From positions 9,238,001-9,302,000 of the forward strand of contig NZ_CP041244.1 in assembly GCF_006547145.1 (NCBI RefSeq): a stretch of DNA of 64,000 bases, written 5' to 3'. The stretch's first letter is position 1. The number at the start of each line of letters is the position of its first letter. The position numbers and the translations under genes are program-made. Below the pieces are notes generated by a model. That model did not search any database and was not told where the DNA came from. It was given only the letters and a program-made list of their open reading frames with translations. Shown one piece after another: positions 16,425 to 25,316 of the stretch. Origin of the DNA: Actinomadura sp. WMMA1423. Its GTDB lineage: Bacteria; Actinomycetota; Actinomycetes; Streptosporangiales; Streptosporangiaceae.

Positions 16425-17249
16425 TCAGCGGGCGGTGACGCCGTGCGCCTCGAATCTCGCCCGGGTCCGCGCGACGAGGTCGGCGGTGGGCGGCTCCACC
16501 CCGGCCAGCGGGAAGCGAATGCCGAGGCGCCGGTACTTGGCGGCGCCGAGGCGGTGGAACGGCAGCACGTCCACGTGCTCGACATTGGGCAGCGCGGCGA
16601 CGAACGACGCGACGCCGTCCACCTCCTCCGGGGCGTCGGTGATGCCGGGGACGAGGACGTAGCGCACCCACACCGGCGTGCCGAGTTCGGCGAGGCGTTC
16701 GGCGAAGCGCAGGGTCGGTGCGAGATCGCGCCCGGTGAGCCCGCGGTAGACGGCGGGAGTCCCCGCCTTGATGTCGAGCAGCACCAGGTCGGTGTCGGCC
16801 AGCAGCCGGTCGCCGGCGCGGGCGCCGAGGTACCCGGAGGTGTCCAGCGCCGTGTGCAGGCCGAGGCCGCGGCAGCGGTGCAGGATCTCGGCGGTGAAGG
16901 CCTGCTGGAGCAGGGGCTCCCCACCGCTGACCGTCACGCCGCCGCCGGCCACCGAGATGAAGCGGCGGTACTTGGCGATCTCGGCCATGAGTTCGTCGGC
17001 GGTGACGCGGGGGCTGCCGCGCATCCGCCACGTCTCCGGGTTCTCGCAGTAGAGGCAGCGGAGCGGGCATCCACCGGTGAACACGACGAACCGCGTCCCG
17101 GGACCGTCGACGCCCGTCGACAGGTCCCAGGAGCTCACCGCGCCCGCGAACCCGGCGCGCTCATCCGGGACGGGCGGAGCCGGGGCGGGCGCCGCCGCGG
17201 CGAGCAGTTCGGCGTCGGCCTCGCGCAGGAGGCGTTCCCGGGCGTTCAC
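16425..17249 (-). CDS. pflA: Pyruvate formate-lyase activating enzyme (radical SAM)
   Basis: A 274-residue radical SAM enzyme that installs the glycyl radical on pyruvate formate-lyase. The [4Fe-4S] motif CPLRCLYCENP (CxxxCxxC) lies at about 60-67, followed by GGGVTVSGGEPLLQ and the DTSGY and LLDIKAG blocks typical of PflA. The first 30 residues are a Glu/Ala/Pro-rich extension. GTG 17249 overlaps the pflB stop (GTGA), giving a pflB-pflA operon order as in anaerobic bacteria. The enzyme is oxygen-sensitive, so the operon implies microaerobic or anaerobic metabolism. Confidence 0.95.
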   Translation of the reverse strand: MNARERLLREADAELLAAAAPAPAPPVPDERAGFAGAVSSWDLSTGVDGPGTRFVVFTGGCPLRCLYCENPETWRMRGSPRVTADELMAEIAKYRRFISVAGGGVTVSGGEPLLQQAFTAEILHRCRGLGLHTALDTSGYLGARAGDRLLADTDLVLLDIKAGTPAVYRGLTGRDLAPTLRFAERLAELGTPVWVRYVLVPGITDAPEEVDGVASFVAALPNVEHVDVLPFHRLGAAKYRRLGIRFPLAGVEPPTADLVARTRARFEAHGVTAR

Positions 17250-19504
17250 AGCGAGCCGTGGAACGTGCGGTCGACGACGTCCTGCTGCTGCTCCCGCGTG
17301 AGTCGCACGAAGTTCACGGCGTACCCGGACACCCGGATGGTCAGCTGCGGATACCTCTCCGGGTGCTCCATCGCGTCCAGCAGGGTGGCGCGGTCGAGGA
17401 CGTTGACGTTCATGTGGAACCCGCCCGCGTCGGTGTAGCCGTCGAGGATGCCGGTGAGGTTGCCGATCCGCTCGTCCGGCGTGCGGCCGAGGCCGAGCGG
17501 GGTCACGGTCTCGGTCAGCGAGATCCCGTCCCGTGCCTTGTCGTAGGGCAGCTTGGCCACCGAGAGCGCGGCGGCGACCATGCCGCGGCGGTCGCGCCCG
17601 TTCATCGGGTTCGCGCCGGGCGCGAACGGCTCCCCGGCCCGCCGCCCGTCCGGGGTGTTGCCGGTGTGCCGCCCGTACACCACGTTCGAGGTGATCGTCA
17701 GCACCGACAGGGTGTGCTCGGCGTTCCGGTACGACGGACGGCGGCGGATCCTGTCCAGGAACGACTCGACCAGCTCGACGGCGATCCGGTCGGCGCGGTC
17801 GTCGTTGTTGCCGTAGGCGGGGTAGTCGCCCTCGACGCGGTAGTCGACGGCGAGGCCCGTCTCGTCGCGGACCGCGGTGACCTTCGCGTGCCTGATGGCC
17901 GACAGGCTGTCGGCCGCGACCGACAGGCCGGCGATCCCGCATGCCAGCGAGCGCGCGACCGGGTGGTCGTGCAGTGCCATCTCGACGCGCTCGTAGGCGT
18001 ACTTGTCGTGCATGTAGTGGATGACGTTGAGCGCGTCGACGTACGTGGCGGCCAGCCAGTCCAGCATGGCGTCGTAGGCGGCCCGCACCTCCTCGTAGTC
18101 GAGGCGGTCCCCTGTGATGGGCGGGCGCGCGGGCGCCACCTGCACGCCGGTGACCTCGTCCCGGCCCCCGTTGATCGCGTAGAGCAGGGCCTTGGCGAGG
18201 TTGACGCGGGCTCCGAAGAACTGCATCCGCTTGCCGACCTCCATGGCCGACACGCAGCAGGCGATCGCGGTGTCGTCGCCGAAGCGGGGACGGATCAGGT
18301 CGTCGTTCTCGTACTGCAGCGAGCTGGTCTCGATCGACACCTGGGCGCAGAACCGCTTGAACGGCTCCGGCAGCCGCGGCGACCACAGGACGGTGAGGTT
18401 CGGCTCGGGGGCGGGCCCGAGGTTGTACAGGGTCCGCAGGTAGCGGAACGACGTCCGGGTCACCAGCGTCCGGCCGTCCTCGCCCATCCCGCCGATGGAC
18501 TCGGTCACCCACGTCGGGTCGCCCGAGAACAGCTCGTCGTACTCGGGCGTGCGGAGGAAGCGGACGATCCGCAGCTTGATGACCAGGTCGTCGACGAGTT
18601 CCTGGGCGCGCTCCTCGTCGATGAGGCCCTCGTCCAGGTCACGGCTCAGGTAGATGTCGAGGAACGTGGACGTGCGTCCCAGCGACATGGCCGCGCCGTT
18701 CTGCTCCTTCACCGCGGCCAGGTAGCCGAAGTACAGCCACTGGACGGCCTCGTGCGCGGTGCGGGCCGGTCCGGAGACGTCGAACCCATAGGAGGCGGCC
18801 ATCCGCTTCAGTTCGCCGAGGGCGCGGATCTGCTCGGCCAGCTCCTCGCGGTCGCGGACGACGTCCTCCACCGAGGGACGGGTGTCCAGCCGCGCCCGCT
18901 CGGCGCGCTTGGCCTCGATGAGGCGGTCGACGCCGTACAGGGCGACGCGCCGGTAGTCGCCGATGATGCGCCCGCGCCCGTAGGCGTCGGGCAGGCCGGT
19001 GATGACGCCGGCCTTGCGAGCCCTGAGGATCTCGGGCGTGTAGGCGTCGAAGACCCCGTCGTTGTGGGTCTTGCGGTACTCGGTGAAGACCTTCCGGACG
19101 GCCGGGTCGAGTTCGTGGCCGTAGGCGGCGAGCCCGGCCTCCACCATCCGCAGGCCGCCCGCCGGCATGATCGCCCGCTTGAGCGGCGCGTCGGTCTGCA
19201 GGCCCACGACCAGCTCGCGGTCGCGGTCGATGTAGCCGGGCGCGTGCGAGGTGATCGAGGACGGCGTCGACGCGTCCACGTCGAGGATCCCGCGGCGCCG
19301 CTCCTCGGGGAACAGCCCGCTGACCTTCGCCCACACCGCGCGGGTGCGCTCGGTCGGTCCGGCGAGGAAGGACGCGTCCCCCTCGTAGGGGGAGTGGTTG
19401 CGCTGGACGAAGTCGCGCACGTCGATCCCGTCGCGCCAGGCGCCTCCCCGGAAGCCGCGCCACGCGGCCGCCGCGGCGTCCCGCCCCGTTTCGAGTACCG
19501 TCAT
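17246..19504 (-). CDS. pflB: Pyruvate formate-lyase (formate C-acetyltransferase)
   Basis: 752 residues, normal length. Converts pyruvate and CoA to acetyl-CoA and formate by a glycyl-radical mechanism in the cytoplasm. The active-site pair Cys416-Cys417 lies in AIACCVSAMEVGKRMQFFG, and the glycyl-radical site Gly727 in RVSGYAVNF near the C-terminus. An N-terminal FVQRNHSPYEGDASFL segment is also typical. ATG follows GGAGGGG. Translationally coupled to pflA. DevR/DosR-like palindromes occur 80-110 bases upstream, suggesting control by hypoxia (inference). Confidence 0.97.
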   Translation of the reverse strand: MTVLETGRDAAAAAWRGFRGGAWRDGIDVRDFVQRNHSPYEGDASFLAGPTERTRAVWAKVSGLFPEERRRGILDVDASTPSSITSHAPGYIDRDRELVVGLQTDAPLKRAIMPAGGLRMVEAGLAAYGHELDPAVRKVFTEYRKTHNDGVFDAYTPEILRARKAGVITGLPDAYGRGRIIGDYRRVALYGVDRLIEAKRAERARLDTRPSVEDVVRDREELAEQIRALGELKRMAASYGFDVSGPARTAHEAVQWLYFGYLAAVKEQNGAAMSLGRTSTFLDIYLSRDLDEGLIDEERAQELVDDLVIKLRIVRFLRTPEYDELFSGDPTWVTESIGGMGEDGRTLVTRTSFRYLRTLYNLGPAPEPNLTVLWSPRLPEPFKRFCAQVSIETSSLQYENDDLIRPRFGDDTAIACCVSAMEVGKRMQFFGARVNLAKALLYAINGGRDEVTGVQVAPARPPITGDRLDYEEVRAAYDAMLDWLAATYVDALNVIHYMHDKYAYERVEMALHDHPVARSLACGIAGLSVAADSLSAIRHAKVTAVRDETGLAVDYRVEGDYPAYGNNDDRADRIAVELVESFLDRIRRRPSYRNAEHTLSVLTITSNVVYGRHTGNTPDGRRAGEPFAPGANPMNGRDRRGMVAAALSVAKLPYDKARDGISLTETVTPLGLGRTPDERIGNLTGILDGYTDAGGFHMNVNVLDRATLLDAMEHPERYPQLTIRVSGYAVNFVRLTREQQQDVVDRTFHGSL

Positions 19505-19836
19505 CGCCCCTCCATCGGGTCCCGCGCCCCGAAGGCCCGGCGCGCCACCTCCACTCTCCGCCGGCGGCGTGACCTAGGGCATGGACGGAAGTCCGCGGGA
19601 CGGGGGCGAAGGTCCCAAGTGATCAGGAGACCGGGGAGGCGCCAGGCGCGGGATGCGGCGGGCGAGCGGGCCCCGCCCTGGTGACCGGCGGAGTCGAAGA
19701 CGGGGCCCGCGCCGGCGGGCCACGCGAATGACCGCCGACATCTCTGTCAGCGCCACAGCCCCTCGATGTGTCACCCGCCCTGAGAAAGCCGGCCCGGAAC
19801 AGGTGCCGGACGGGCCCGAACCTCACGTCGGCCGGT
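19505..19836. promoter_or_regulatory. 332-base pflB upstream region with DevR/DosR-like palindromes
   Basis: No convincing gene. On the pflB strand two inverted repeats resemble the DevR box (consensus core GGGAC-TWWA-GTCCC): GGACTTCCGTCC (19583-19594, perfect 4-4-4) and GGGAC-N10-GTCCC arms at 19597-19601 and 19612-19616. Both lie 79-112 bases from the pflB ATG. The rest is GC-rich and contains the 3' end region of the convergently oriented-looking methyltransferase gene's downstream sequence. The match to a DevR site is by eye only. Confidence 0.35.
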
Positions 19837-20712
19837 CTAGCGGTCGGCGATGAGGACGCGGCCGGACCTGAGGGAGCGCGGGGTGCGGACGGGCATGCCG
19901 AGCGCCTCGGCCAGGCTGAGCAGGTCGGTGTCGTCGGCCACCGTGTAGCCCTGTCCGGCGAGCAGGTCGCGCATGGCGGCCGGGGTCCAGGCGGAGCGCC
20001 ACGGTTCGTGCGCCATCGGGTCGGGCTGCCGGGACAGGCGCCTCATCGCCCGGGCCACCGGCCGTCCGATCGAGGCGGCCAGCGACGGCGCCTGGTAGTG
20101 CACGACGAGCCGGCTCCCCGGGGCGGAGGCCTCGGTGAGGGCCCGCAGCGTGGCCGCCACCTCGGCGCGGGTCAGGTACGGGACGACGCCTTCCCAGATC
20201 CAGGTGGTGGGCCTGCCGGTCCCGTACCCGGCCGACTCCAGGGCCTCGCCGAGATCGTCGTCGGCGGTGAAGTCGACGGGGACGAAGGCGACCTTCCCGG
20301 CGGGCGGGGGCAGGGCCGCGGCGCGCTCCCGCTTGTCCTGCTGGGAACGGGGGTGGTCGACCTCGAACACGGCGGTGTCGGCCAGTTCGGGCATCCGCCA
20401 GGCGCGTCCGTCCAACCCGGCGCCCAGGATCACGAGCTGCGGCCTGGCGCGCTCCCTCACGGCGTCGTCGATGGCGACCGTCCGCGGCACCAGTCCCTCG
20501 GCCGTGGCGCGCAGGAACTCGAACTCCAGCCGGGGGCCCATTCCCCGGGGAGGTTCGTCCGAGCGGACCCGCTCCACCGCGGCCCTCTCGTCGGGACGGA
20601 GCAGGGCCGAGGCGATGGGGTCGTCGAACCGGCCGGGCGCCAGGCGGCCGTGCGCCACGGCCCGGGCCTGGCAGACGAGCACGGCGGTCCGGCTGCTCTC
20701 TGTCTCCTCCAT
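19837..20712 (-). CDS. SAM-dependent methyltransferase (leucine carboxyl methyltransferase-like family)
   Basis: 291 residues of the actinobacterial TIGR00027/PPM-type family. Recognisable blocks are SSRTAVLVCQARAVA, RFDDPIASALL, the SAM-binding LVILGAGLDGRAWRM (about 91-105) with FEVDHP, and a later TTWIWEGVVPYLT. Such enzymes are abundant in actinobacteria and usually methylate carboxyl or hydroxyl groups of unknown metabolites. The ATG at 20712 begins M-E-E-T-E-S-S-R-T-A; upstream the frame stays open to 20844 but lacks family similarity. Divergent from a VOC-fold gene. Confidence 0.85.
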   Translation of the reverse strand: MEETESSRTAVLVCQARAVAHGRLAPGRFDDPIASALLRPDERAAVERVRSDEPPRGMGPRLEFEFLRATAEGLVPRTVAIDDAVRERARPQLVILGAGLDGRAWRMPELADTAVFEVDHPRSQQDKRERAAALPPPAGKVAFVPVDFTADDDLGEALESAGYGTGRPTTWIWEGVVPYLTRAEVAATLRALTEASAPGSRLVVHYQAPSLAASIGRPVARAMRRLSRQPDPMAHEPWRSAWTPAAMRDLLAGQGYTVADDTDLLSLAEALGMPVRTPRSLRSGRVLIADR

Positions 20713-20824
20713 GCCGGGTCTCCCATCCTCTCCGCCGCCCCGCGCTCCGAGTGCGCGGCGGGCGCCCCCGATCATCGCGCATTCCCGTGGCCCGCGGGCG
20801 GCGGCGGGTCGTACGATCGCGAGG

Positions 20825-21217
20825 ATGCGGCTCGACCTGATCACGATCGTCGTGGACGACTACGACGACGCCATCGAGTTCTTCACCGGCCCCCTCGGGT
20901 TCGACCTGGTGGAGGACTCGCCCTCGCTCACCAACGACGGACGGCCCAAGCGATGGGTCGTCGTCAGGCCGCCGGGTGCTCAGACGGGCGTCCTGCTCGC
21001 CCGCGCGGACGGCCCCCGCCAGGCGACCGCCGTCGGGAACCAGGTCGCCGGACGCGTGGGGTTCTTCCTGCGCGTGGAGGACTTCGGCGCCGCCTTCGAA
21101 CGCATGTCGGCCGCGGGCGTCGAGTTCGTCACCTCGCCCCGCACCGAGCCCTACGGACGCGTCGCCGTCTTCCTCGATATCGCCGGAAACCGCTGGGACC
21201 TGCTCGGCCCCGCCTAG
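20825..21217 (+). CDS. VOC (glyoxalase/bleomycin resistance) family protein
   Basis: A 130-residue single VOC module with two beta-alpha-beta-beta-beta repeats: LDLITIVVDDYDDAIEFFTGPLGF at the start and AAFERMSAAGVEFVTSPRTEPYGRVAVFLDIAGNRWDL at the end (listed in parts). The D-P/A-G-N-x-W/D ending is the usual metal-ligand region. Substrate unknown; family members include glyoxalases, dioxygenases and resistance proteins. It lies divergently beside a methyltransferase gene and convergent with a MarR gene. Confidence 0.85.
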   Translation: MRLDLITIVVDDYDDAIEFFTGPLGFDLVEDSPSLTNDGRPKRWVVVRPPGAQTGVLLARADGPRQATAVGNQVAGRVGFFLRVEDFGAAFERMSAAGVEFVTSPRTEPYGRVAVFLDIAGNRWDLLGPA

Positions 21218-21272
21218 AAGGAGTGCCCGCGGGACCGGCGGCCCGCTTCCGCGGCGGGGCGGGTGACCGCGG

Positions 21273-21785
21273 TCAGCCTTCGGAACCGCGTGCCCGGAGA
21301 GCCGACAGCTCGTCGTTCATCGCGCGGAGGAAGCGCAGGATGAGGCGGAGTTCCTCCTCGGCGAAGCCGCTCCGCGCCGCCTCGGTGCTCTCCGACAGCG
21401 GGCGGAAGTAGTCGCGGGCCATGGTCATCGCGGACGGCTCGTACCGCAGGTGGACGACCCGCCGGTCGGCCGGGTCGCGCACCCGGCTGATGTGGCCGAG
21501 CCGTTCGAGGCGGTCGAGGCAGGCGGTCACCGCGCCCGAGGTGACGTTCAGCTCCTCGCGCAGCCGGCCGGGGGTCATCGGCCGGCCGGGACCGCGCTGC
21601 GGCGCGTCCATGATCGCGACCAGGGCCTGGACGTCGGTGGGGTGCAGCCCGCTGGCGTGCGCGAACTCGTGCGCGATCCGGTTGAACTCGGCGTTCATCC
21701 GGCGCAGCTCGACGGCGAACGACCGGAGGCCGGCGGGACCCGGCGGCGTCTCGGCCGCCTCCGTGCCCTCCGCTCCGTCGGCCAT
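21273..21785 (-). CDS. MarR family transcriptional regulator
   Basis: 170 residues with the winged helix-turn-helix of MarR proteins: TDVQALVAIMDAPQR, MTPGRLREELNVTSGAVTACLDRLERLGHISRVRDPADRRVVHLRYEP (DNA-recognition helix and wing, in parts). Ligand-binding dimers of this family usually repress a divergent efflux gene. Here the divergent gene is an MMPL transporter 97 bases away, and overlapping inverted repeats occupy the gap, so auto- and cross-regulation is likely. Confidence 0.9.
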   Translation of the reverse strand: MADGAEGTEAAETPPGPAGLRSFAVELRRMNAEFNRIAHEFAHASGLHPTDVQALVAIMDAPQRGPGRPMTPGRLREELNVTSGAVTACLDRLERLGHISRVRDPADRRVVHLRYEPSAMTMARDYFRPLSESTEAARSGFAEEELRLILRFLRAMNDELSALRARGSEG

Positions 21786-21800
21786 GCGGATCAGATTACA

Positions 21801-21833
21801 TTAACTCAATCATTGAGATAGTTAATGATTGAG
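21801..21833. promoter_or_regulatory. MarR operator between the MarR and MMPL genes
   Basis: CTCAATCATT (21805-21814) and AATGATTGAG (21824-21833) form a perfect 10-base inverted repeat with 9-base spacing. A second, overlapping pair TTAACT (21801-21806) / AGTTAA (21820-21825) is centred close by. The stretch is strikingly AT-rich against its surroundings and starts 16 bases before the MarR ATG, as expected for an operator of a divergent pair. Confidence 0.75.
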
Positions 21834-21881
21834 GTATTTGTGGGTATGCAGCGGCAGTCGAACTCGCTGGGGGAGGAACCG

Positions 21882-24005
21882 ATGCGAACACCGCCGCGCC
21901 CGATCCGCTGGGTGGTCCCAGCGGTGCTGCTCCTGGTCTGGCTCGCCGTCGGCGGCGCCTTCGGCCCCTACGCCGGCAAGCTCGGCGAGGTCTCCACCAA
22001 CGACCAGGCGGCCTTCCTGCCCCGCAGCGCCGAGTCCACCCAGGTCCTGCGGGCGCAGCAGGCCTTCGACGAGAAGGAGACCATCCCCGCCATCGTCGTG
22101 TGGACGGCGAACGGCCCCGTGACGGACGCCCAGCGGGACGCCGCGACCCGCGCGCTCGCCGGTCTGCGGGGCGCGCCCGGAACGCTCGGAACGCCGTCCC
22201 CGGCCCTGCGGTCGGACGACGGGCTGGCGCTGGAGGGGGTCGTCCCGCTCAGACCCGACCTCGGTGACGAACTGCCGACCGTGCTGGACGGGGTCCGCTC
22301 GGCGGCGAAGACCGTCCCGGGGACGAAGGCGCAGATCAGCGGGCCGGCCGCCACCCAGGCCGACCTGTCGGACGCCTTCGCGGGAATCGACGGGATCCTG
22401 CTGGGCGTCGCGCTCGTCGCCGTGCTGGTCATCCTGCTGCTGGTCTACCGCAGCGTGCTGCTCCCGCTGGTCATCATCCTCGGCTCGGTGTTCGCGCTGG
22501 GCCTGGCGTGCGCGGTCGTCTACGTCCTGGCCAAGAACGACATCGTGCGGGTCGACGGCCAGGTCCAGGGCATCCTGTCGATCCTCGTCATCGGCGCCGC
22601 GACGGACTACGCGCTGCTGCTGGCGTCCCGCTTCCGGGAGGAGATCGCCGGAAACGGCGACCGCTTCGCCGCCGGCTGGGCGGCGGTGCGCGGATCGTTC
22701 GGCGCGATCGTCGCCAGCGGCGCCACCGTCGCGCTCGGCCTGCTCGCGCTGCTGCTCAGCAACCTCACCAACAACCGGGCGCTCGGACCGGTCGGCGCGA
22801 TCGGCATCGCCTGCGCCATCCTCAGCGCGCTGACGTTCCTCCCGGCGGCCCTCGTCGTCTTCGGACGGGTCGCCTTCTGGCCCGCGAAACCCAGACCGGC
22901 GGGGGAGGGCGCCGGCGGGGGAAGGGGCATCTGGACCCGCGTCGCCCGCCTGGTCGACCTGCACCCGCGCCGCGTCGTCGCGGGAACGGCCATCGCGCTC
23001 GTCGCCTGCGCCGCGTTCGCCCCCGGGCTGCGCGCCCACGGCGTCCCGCTGGACGAGACGTTCATCAACGACGCGCCCTCGGTCGCCGCGCAGCGGACGC
23101 TGTCCAAGCACTTCCCGGGCGGCTCGGGCCAGCCGGCGGTCATCATCGCCGACGCGGCGCAGGCCAAGGCCGTGGTCGACGCCGCCGCCCGCACCGAGGG
23201 CGTCGCGGGGGCCGCTCCGGTCGGCGCGTCCGGCCGCCCCGGCGGCCCGCCGAAGGTCGTGGACGGGCGCGTCCGGATCGACGCGACGCTGAAGGCGTCC
23301 GCCGACAGCGACGCCGCGAAGAGCACCCTCAAGCGGCTGCGCGCCGCCGTGCACGCCGTCCCCGGAGCCGACGCGCTGGTCGGCGGCTACACGGCCCAGC
23401 AGTACGACACCCAGCAGACCGCCGCCCACGACCGGAACCTCATCATCCCGGTCGTCCTGGCGATCATCCTGGTCATCCTGGTGCTGCTGCTGCGCTCGCT
23501 GCCGCTCCCGGTCCTGCTGATCGCCACCGTCGCGCTGAACTACGTCGCCACGCTGGGCGTCGCGGCCCTGGTGTTCCGGCACGTGTTCGGCTTCACCGGC
23601 CTGGACGCCTCGGTGCCGCTGTACGGGTTCGTGTTCCTGGTGGCCCTCGGCGTGGACTACAACATCTTCCTGATGTCGCGGGTCCGCGAGGAGACGCGGC
23701 GCTGGGGCGTCCGGGAGGGCGTGCTGCGGGGACTGACGGCGACCGGCGGTGTCATCACCTCGGCGGGCGTCGTGCTGGCCGCGACGTTCGCCGCGCTGGT
23801 CGTCATCCCGCTGTCGTTCCTGGCGCAGATCGCGTTCATCGTCGCGTTCGGCGTGCTGCTGGACACCCTCGTGGTGCGGTCGCTGCTGGTCCCCGCGCTC
23901 GTCCGGATGATCGGCCCCAAGGTGTGGTGGCCCACCCGCTTCGCCCAGGCTCCGCGGGATCCCGGCGCTGTGGAGACCGGCCGGTCCGCCGCCAGAGACG
24001 GCTGA
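21882..24005 (+). CDS. MMPL/RND family transporter
   Basis: A 707-residue polytopic transporter with two repeats, each a helix, a large extracytoplasmic domain (about 30-165 and 375-520) and five clustered helices. MMPL hallmarks are GAATDYALLLASRFREE (about 243-259) and the second-half equivalent VALGVDYNIFLMSRVREE (about 585-602). Related proteins export lipids, siderophores or drugs. ATG 21882 follows GGGGAGGA. Divergent from a MarR repressor whose operator lies in the shared promoter, so the transporter is probably inducible by its substrate. Confidence 0.9.
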   Translation: MRTPPRPIRWVVPAVLLLVWLAVGGAFGPYAGKLGEVSTNDQAAFLPRSAESTQVLRAQQAFDEKETIPAIVVWTANGPVTDAQRDAATRALAGLRGAPGTLGTPSPALRSDDGLALEGVVPLRPDLGDELPTVLDGVRSAAKTVPGTKAQISGPAATQADLSDAFAGIDGILLGVALVAVLVILLLVYRSVLLPLVIILGSVFALGLACAVVYVLAKNDIVRVDGQVQGILSILVIGAATDYALLLASRFREEIAGNGDRFAAGWAAVRGSFGAIVASGATVALGLLALLLSNLTNNRALGPVGAIGIACAILSALTFLPAALVVFGRVAFWPAKPRPAGEGAGGGRGIWTRVARLVDLHPRRVVAGTAIALVACAAFAPGLRAHGVPLDETFINDAPSVAAQRTLSKHFPGGSGQPAVIIADAAQAKAVVDAAARTEGVAGAAPVGASGRPGGPPKVVDGRVRIDATLKASADSDAAKSTLKRLRAAVHAVPGADALVGGYTAQQYDTQQTAAHDRNLIIPVVLAIILVILVLLLRSLPLPVLLIATVALNYVATLGVAALVFRHVFGFTGLDASVPLYGFVFLVALGVDYNIFLMSRVREETRRWGVREGVLRGLTATGGVITSAGVVLAATFAALVVIPLSFLAQIAFIVAFGVLLDTLVVRSLLVPALVRMIGPKVWWPTRFAQAPRDPGAVETGRSAARDG

Positions 24006-24042
24006 GACGGCCGCGTGCGGCCGGTGGACGGAGTGGCCGCGG

Positions 24043-24375
24043 GTGTCGCGACGGCAGTACGGCGGCGCCCGCGGCCCTCTTCTCCGTGGGAACCGCTTGC
24101 CCGGCTGGGATCGTAGGCTGTCGACGGCGTCCTGCCGGGATGAACGCCAGGACGCTCTGACGAGGGAACCGAGGTCGTGGGCAACACGGCGCAACCTCGT
24201 GCTGCTGTTCGCGGACGGGCACCGCATCGGCCGCGGCCTGTCCGGGTTCGACCTGAACGAGCTGCTCTGGACGGCGGACTGGCGGGCCGAGAAGGCGTTC
24301 CTGCTGCGGGTCCTCGACCTGGCGATGCTCGGCTGCCGCCTCTGCGACCCGGACATCCAACCCGTGCCCGACTGA
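24043..24375 (+). CDS. Small conserved protein of unknown function
   Basis: A 110-codon frame. Its C-terminal half (LVLLFADGHRIGRGLSGFDL and NELLWTADWRAEKAFLLRVLDLAMLG) looks like a folded, conserved segment recurring in actinobacterial small proteins, whereas the first 45 or so codons look like untranslated leader. The exact start is uncertain; no ATG or clear ribosome site precedes the conserved part, so translation may begin at GTG 24043 or a later alternative codon. No function known to me. Confidence 0.45.
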   Translation: MSRRQYGGARGPLLRGNRLPGWDRRLSTASCRDERQDALTREPRSWATRRNLVLLFADGHRIGRGLSGFDLNELLWTADWRAEKAFLLRVLDLAMLGCRLCDPDIQPVPD

Positions 24376-24418
24376 CGAGACCCGGGAGCATCGCGAGCGA
24401 GCGCGCGGCGGGGGAGGG

Positions 24419-24886
24419 TCACTCCATGCCGAGGGCGCGGGCGAGGGACTGGGTATCGGAGATCACCCAGTACTCGGTGAAACGGCCGTTCTCGGCGCGC
24501 AGGACGTCGTGGCCGCTGAACGACACCTCCGTCCCCTCGGCGGCGGTCGCTCCCGGCATGCCGCCCTTGTACCGTCCGCCGAACGTCCAGCGCGCGGCGA
24601 CGCGGTCGCCGTCCACGATCGGTCCCACGTCCAGCGTCACCGTGACGTCATCGAACGGCGCGTGTCCCTGCCGCAGCATGTCGATGAGCTCCTCGGCCCC
24701 GTGCACGTCCCGTCCCGGCCAGTGACCGGTGAACTCCGGGGCGACCAGCTCGCGGGCGAGGTCGAAGTCCCCGGCCCACATCTCCAGCAGCCACCGCTCG
24801 TACAACTCGGCGATCACGCGGATCCTCACTTCCTCCGGGGCTCGTCTTTCCCCGGTCCTGACGTCGTCCACCGCCGCCGGGCTCAC
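24419..24886 (-). CDS. SnoaL-like / ester cyclase family protein
   Basis: 155 residues with an NTF2-like alpha+beta fold: IAELYERWLLEMWAGDFDLARELVAPEFTGHWPG (opening, in parts), HGAEELIDMLRQGHAPFDDVTV and a final GRFTEYWVISDTQSLARALG. SnoaL-like proteins include polyketide cyclases and many uncharacterised isomerases or binding proteins. It starts at GTG 24886; an internal GTG preceded by GGAGG is too close to that site to be preferred. No biosynthetic cluster is nearby, so a general role is more likely. Confidence 0.8.
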   Translation of the reverse strand: MSPAAVDDVRTGERRAPEEVRIRVIAELYERWLLEMWAGDFDLARELVAPEFTGHWPGRDVHGAEELIDMLRQGHAPFDDVTVTLDVGPIVDGDRVAARWTFGGRYKGGMPGATAAEGTEVSFSGHDVLRAENGRFTEYWVISDTQSLARALGME

Positions 24887-24931
24887 TGAGCACCATCGGC
24901 CCGGCGAGGCTGCCGGCTCCCGGGGAGCGGC

Positions 24932-25177
24932 TCAGGATTCGGCGAAGTCGTCTCGCGACAGCCCCTTCTCCGACATCTTTTCCTCGAGCTCGGCGCCCAG
25001 TTCGGTGCGCACGTCCGGCCGCCGCTCGGACTTCCGCCCGGAGTCCTTGCCCGGCTTGCCGCCCGGCTTCGCCTCGACCTGATCGGTGTCGTCGGTCTTC
25101 GGAGCGTTCTCCTCAGGCGTGGTCAACTCCGCCCCCCTCGGTGTCGAATGAGTCGCCGGCTCCTCCGGCCTTCGCAT
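24932..25177 (-). CDS. Small hydrophilic protein, function unknown
   Basis: An 81-codon frame encoding a very charged, Lys/Glu/Asp/Gly-rich, probably disordered protein with a helical C-terminus (ELGAELEEKMSEKGLSRDDF). There is no membrane segment, cysteine or known domain. An alternative TTG start at 25126, behind a GGGGGGCGGAG stretch, would give 64 residues. Codon positions are GC3-biased, which supports coding, but the function is unknown. Confidence 0.5.
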   Translation of the reverse strand: MRRPEEPATHSTPRGAELTTPEENAPKTDDTDQVEAKPGGKPGKDSGRKSERRPDVRTELGAELEEKMSEKGLSRDDFAES

Positions 25178-25316
25178 ACGGCTACCCGACCTCGCCCGTG
25201 TCTAACGACGGCGACGGGTGTGTCCGCCGTGAACCACGCGGCGACCAGGTGCAGCCGGACCGCTGCCGCCCCGGCCGCCGCGCCCTCCTTGGTGTGGAAG
25301 TCGGCGCGAGTCGACG

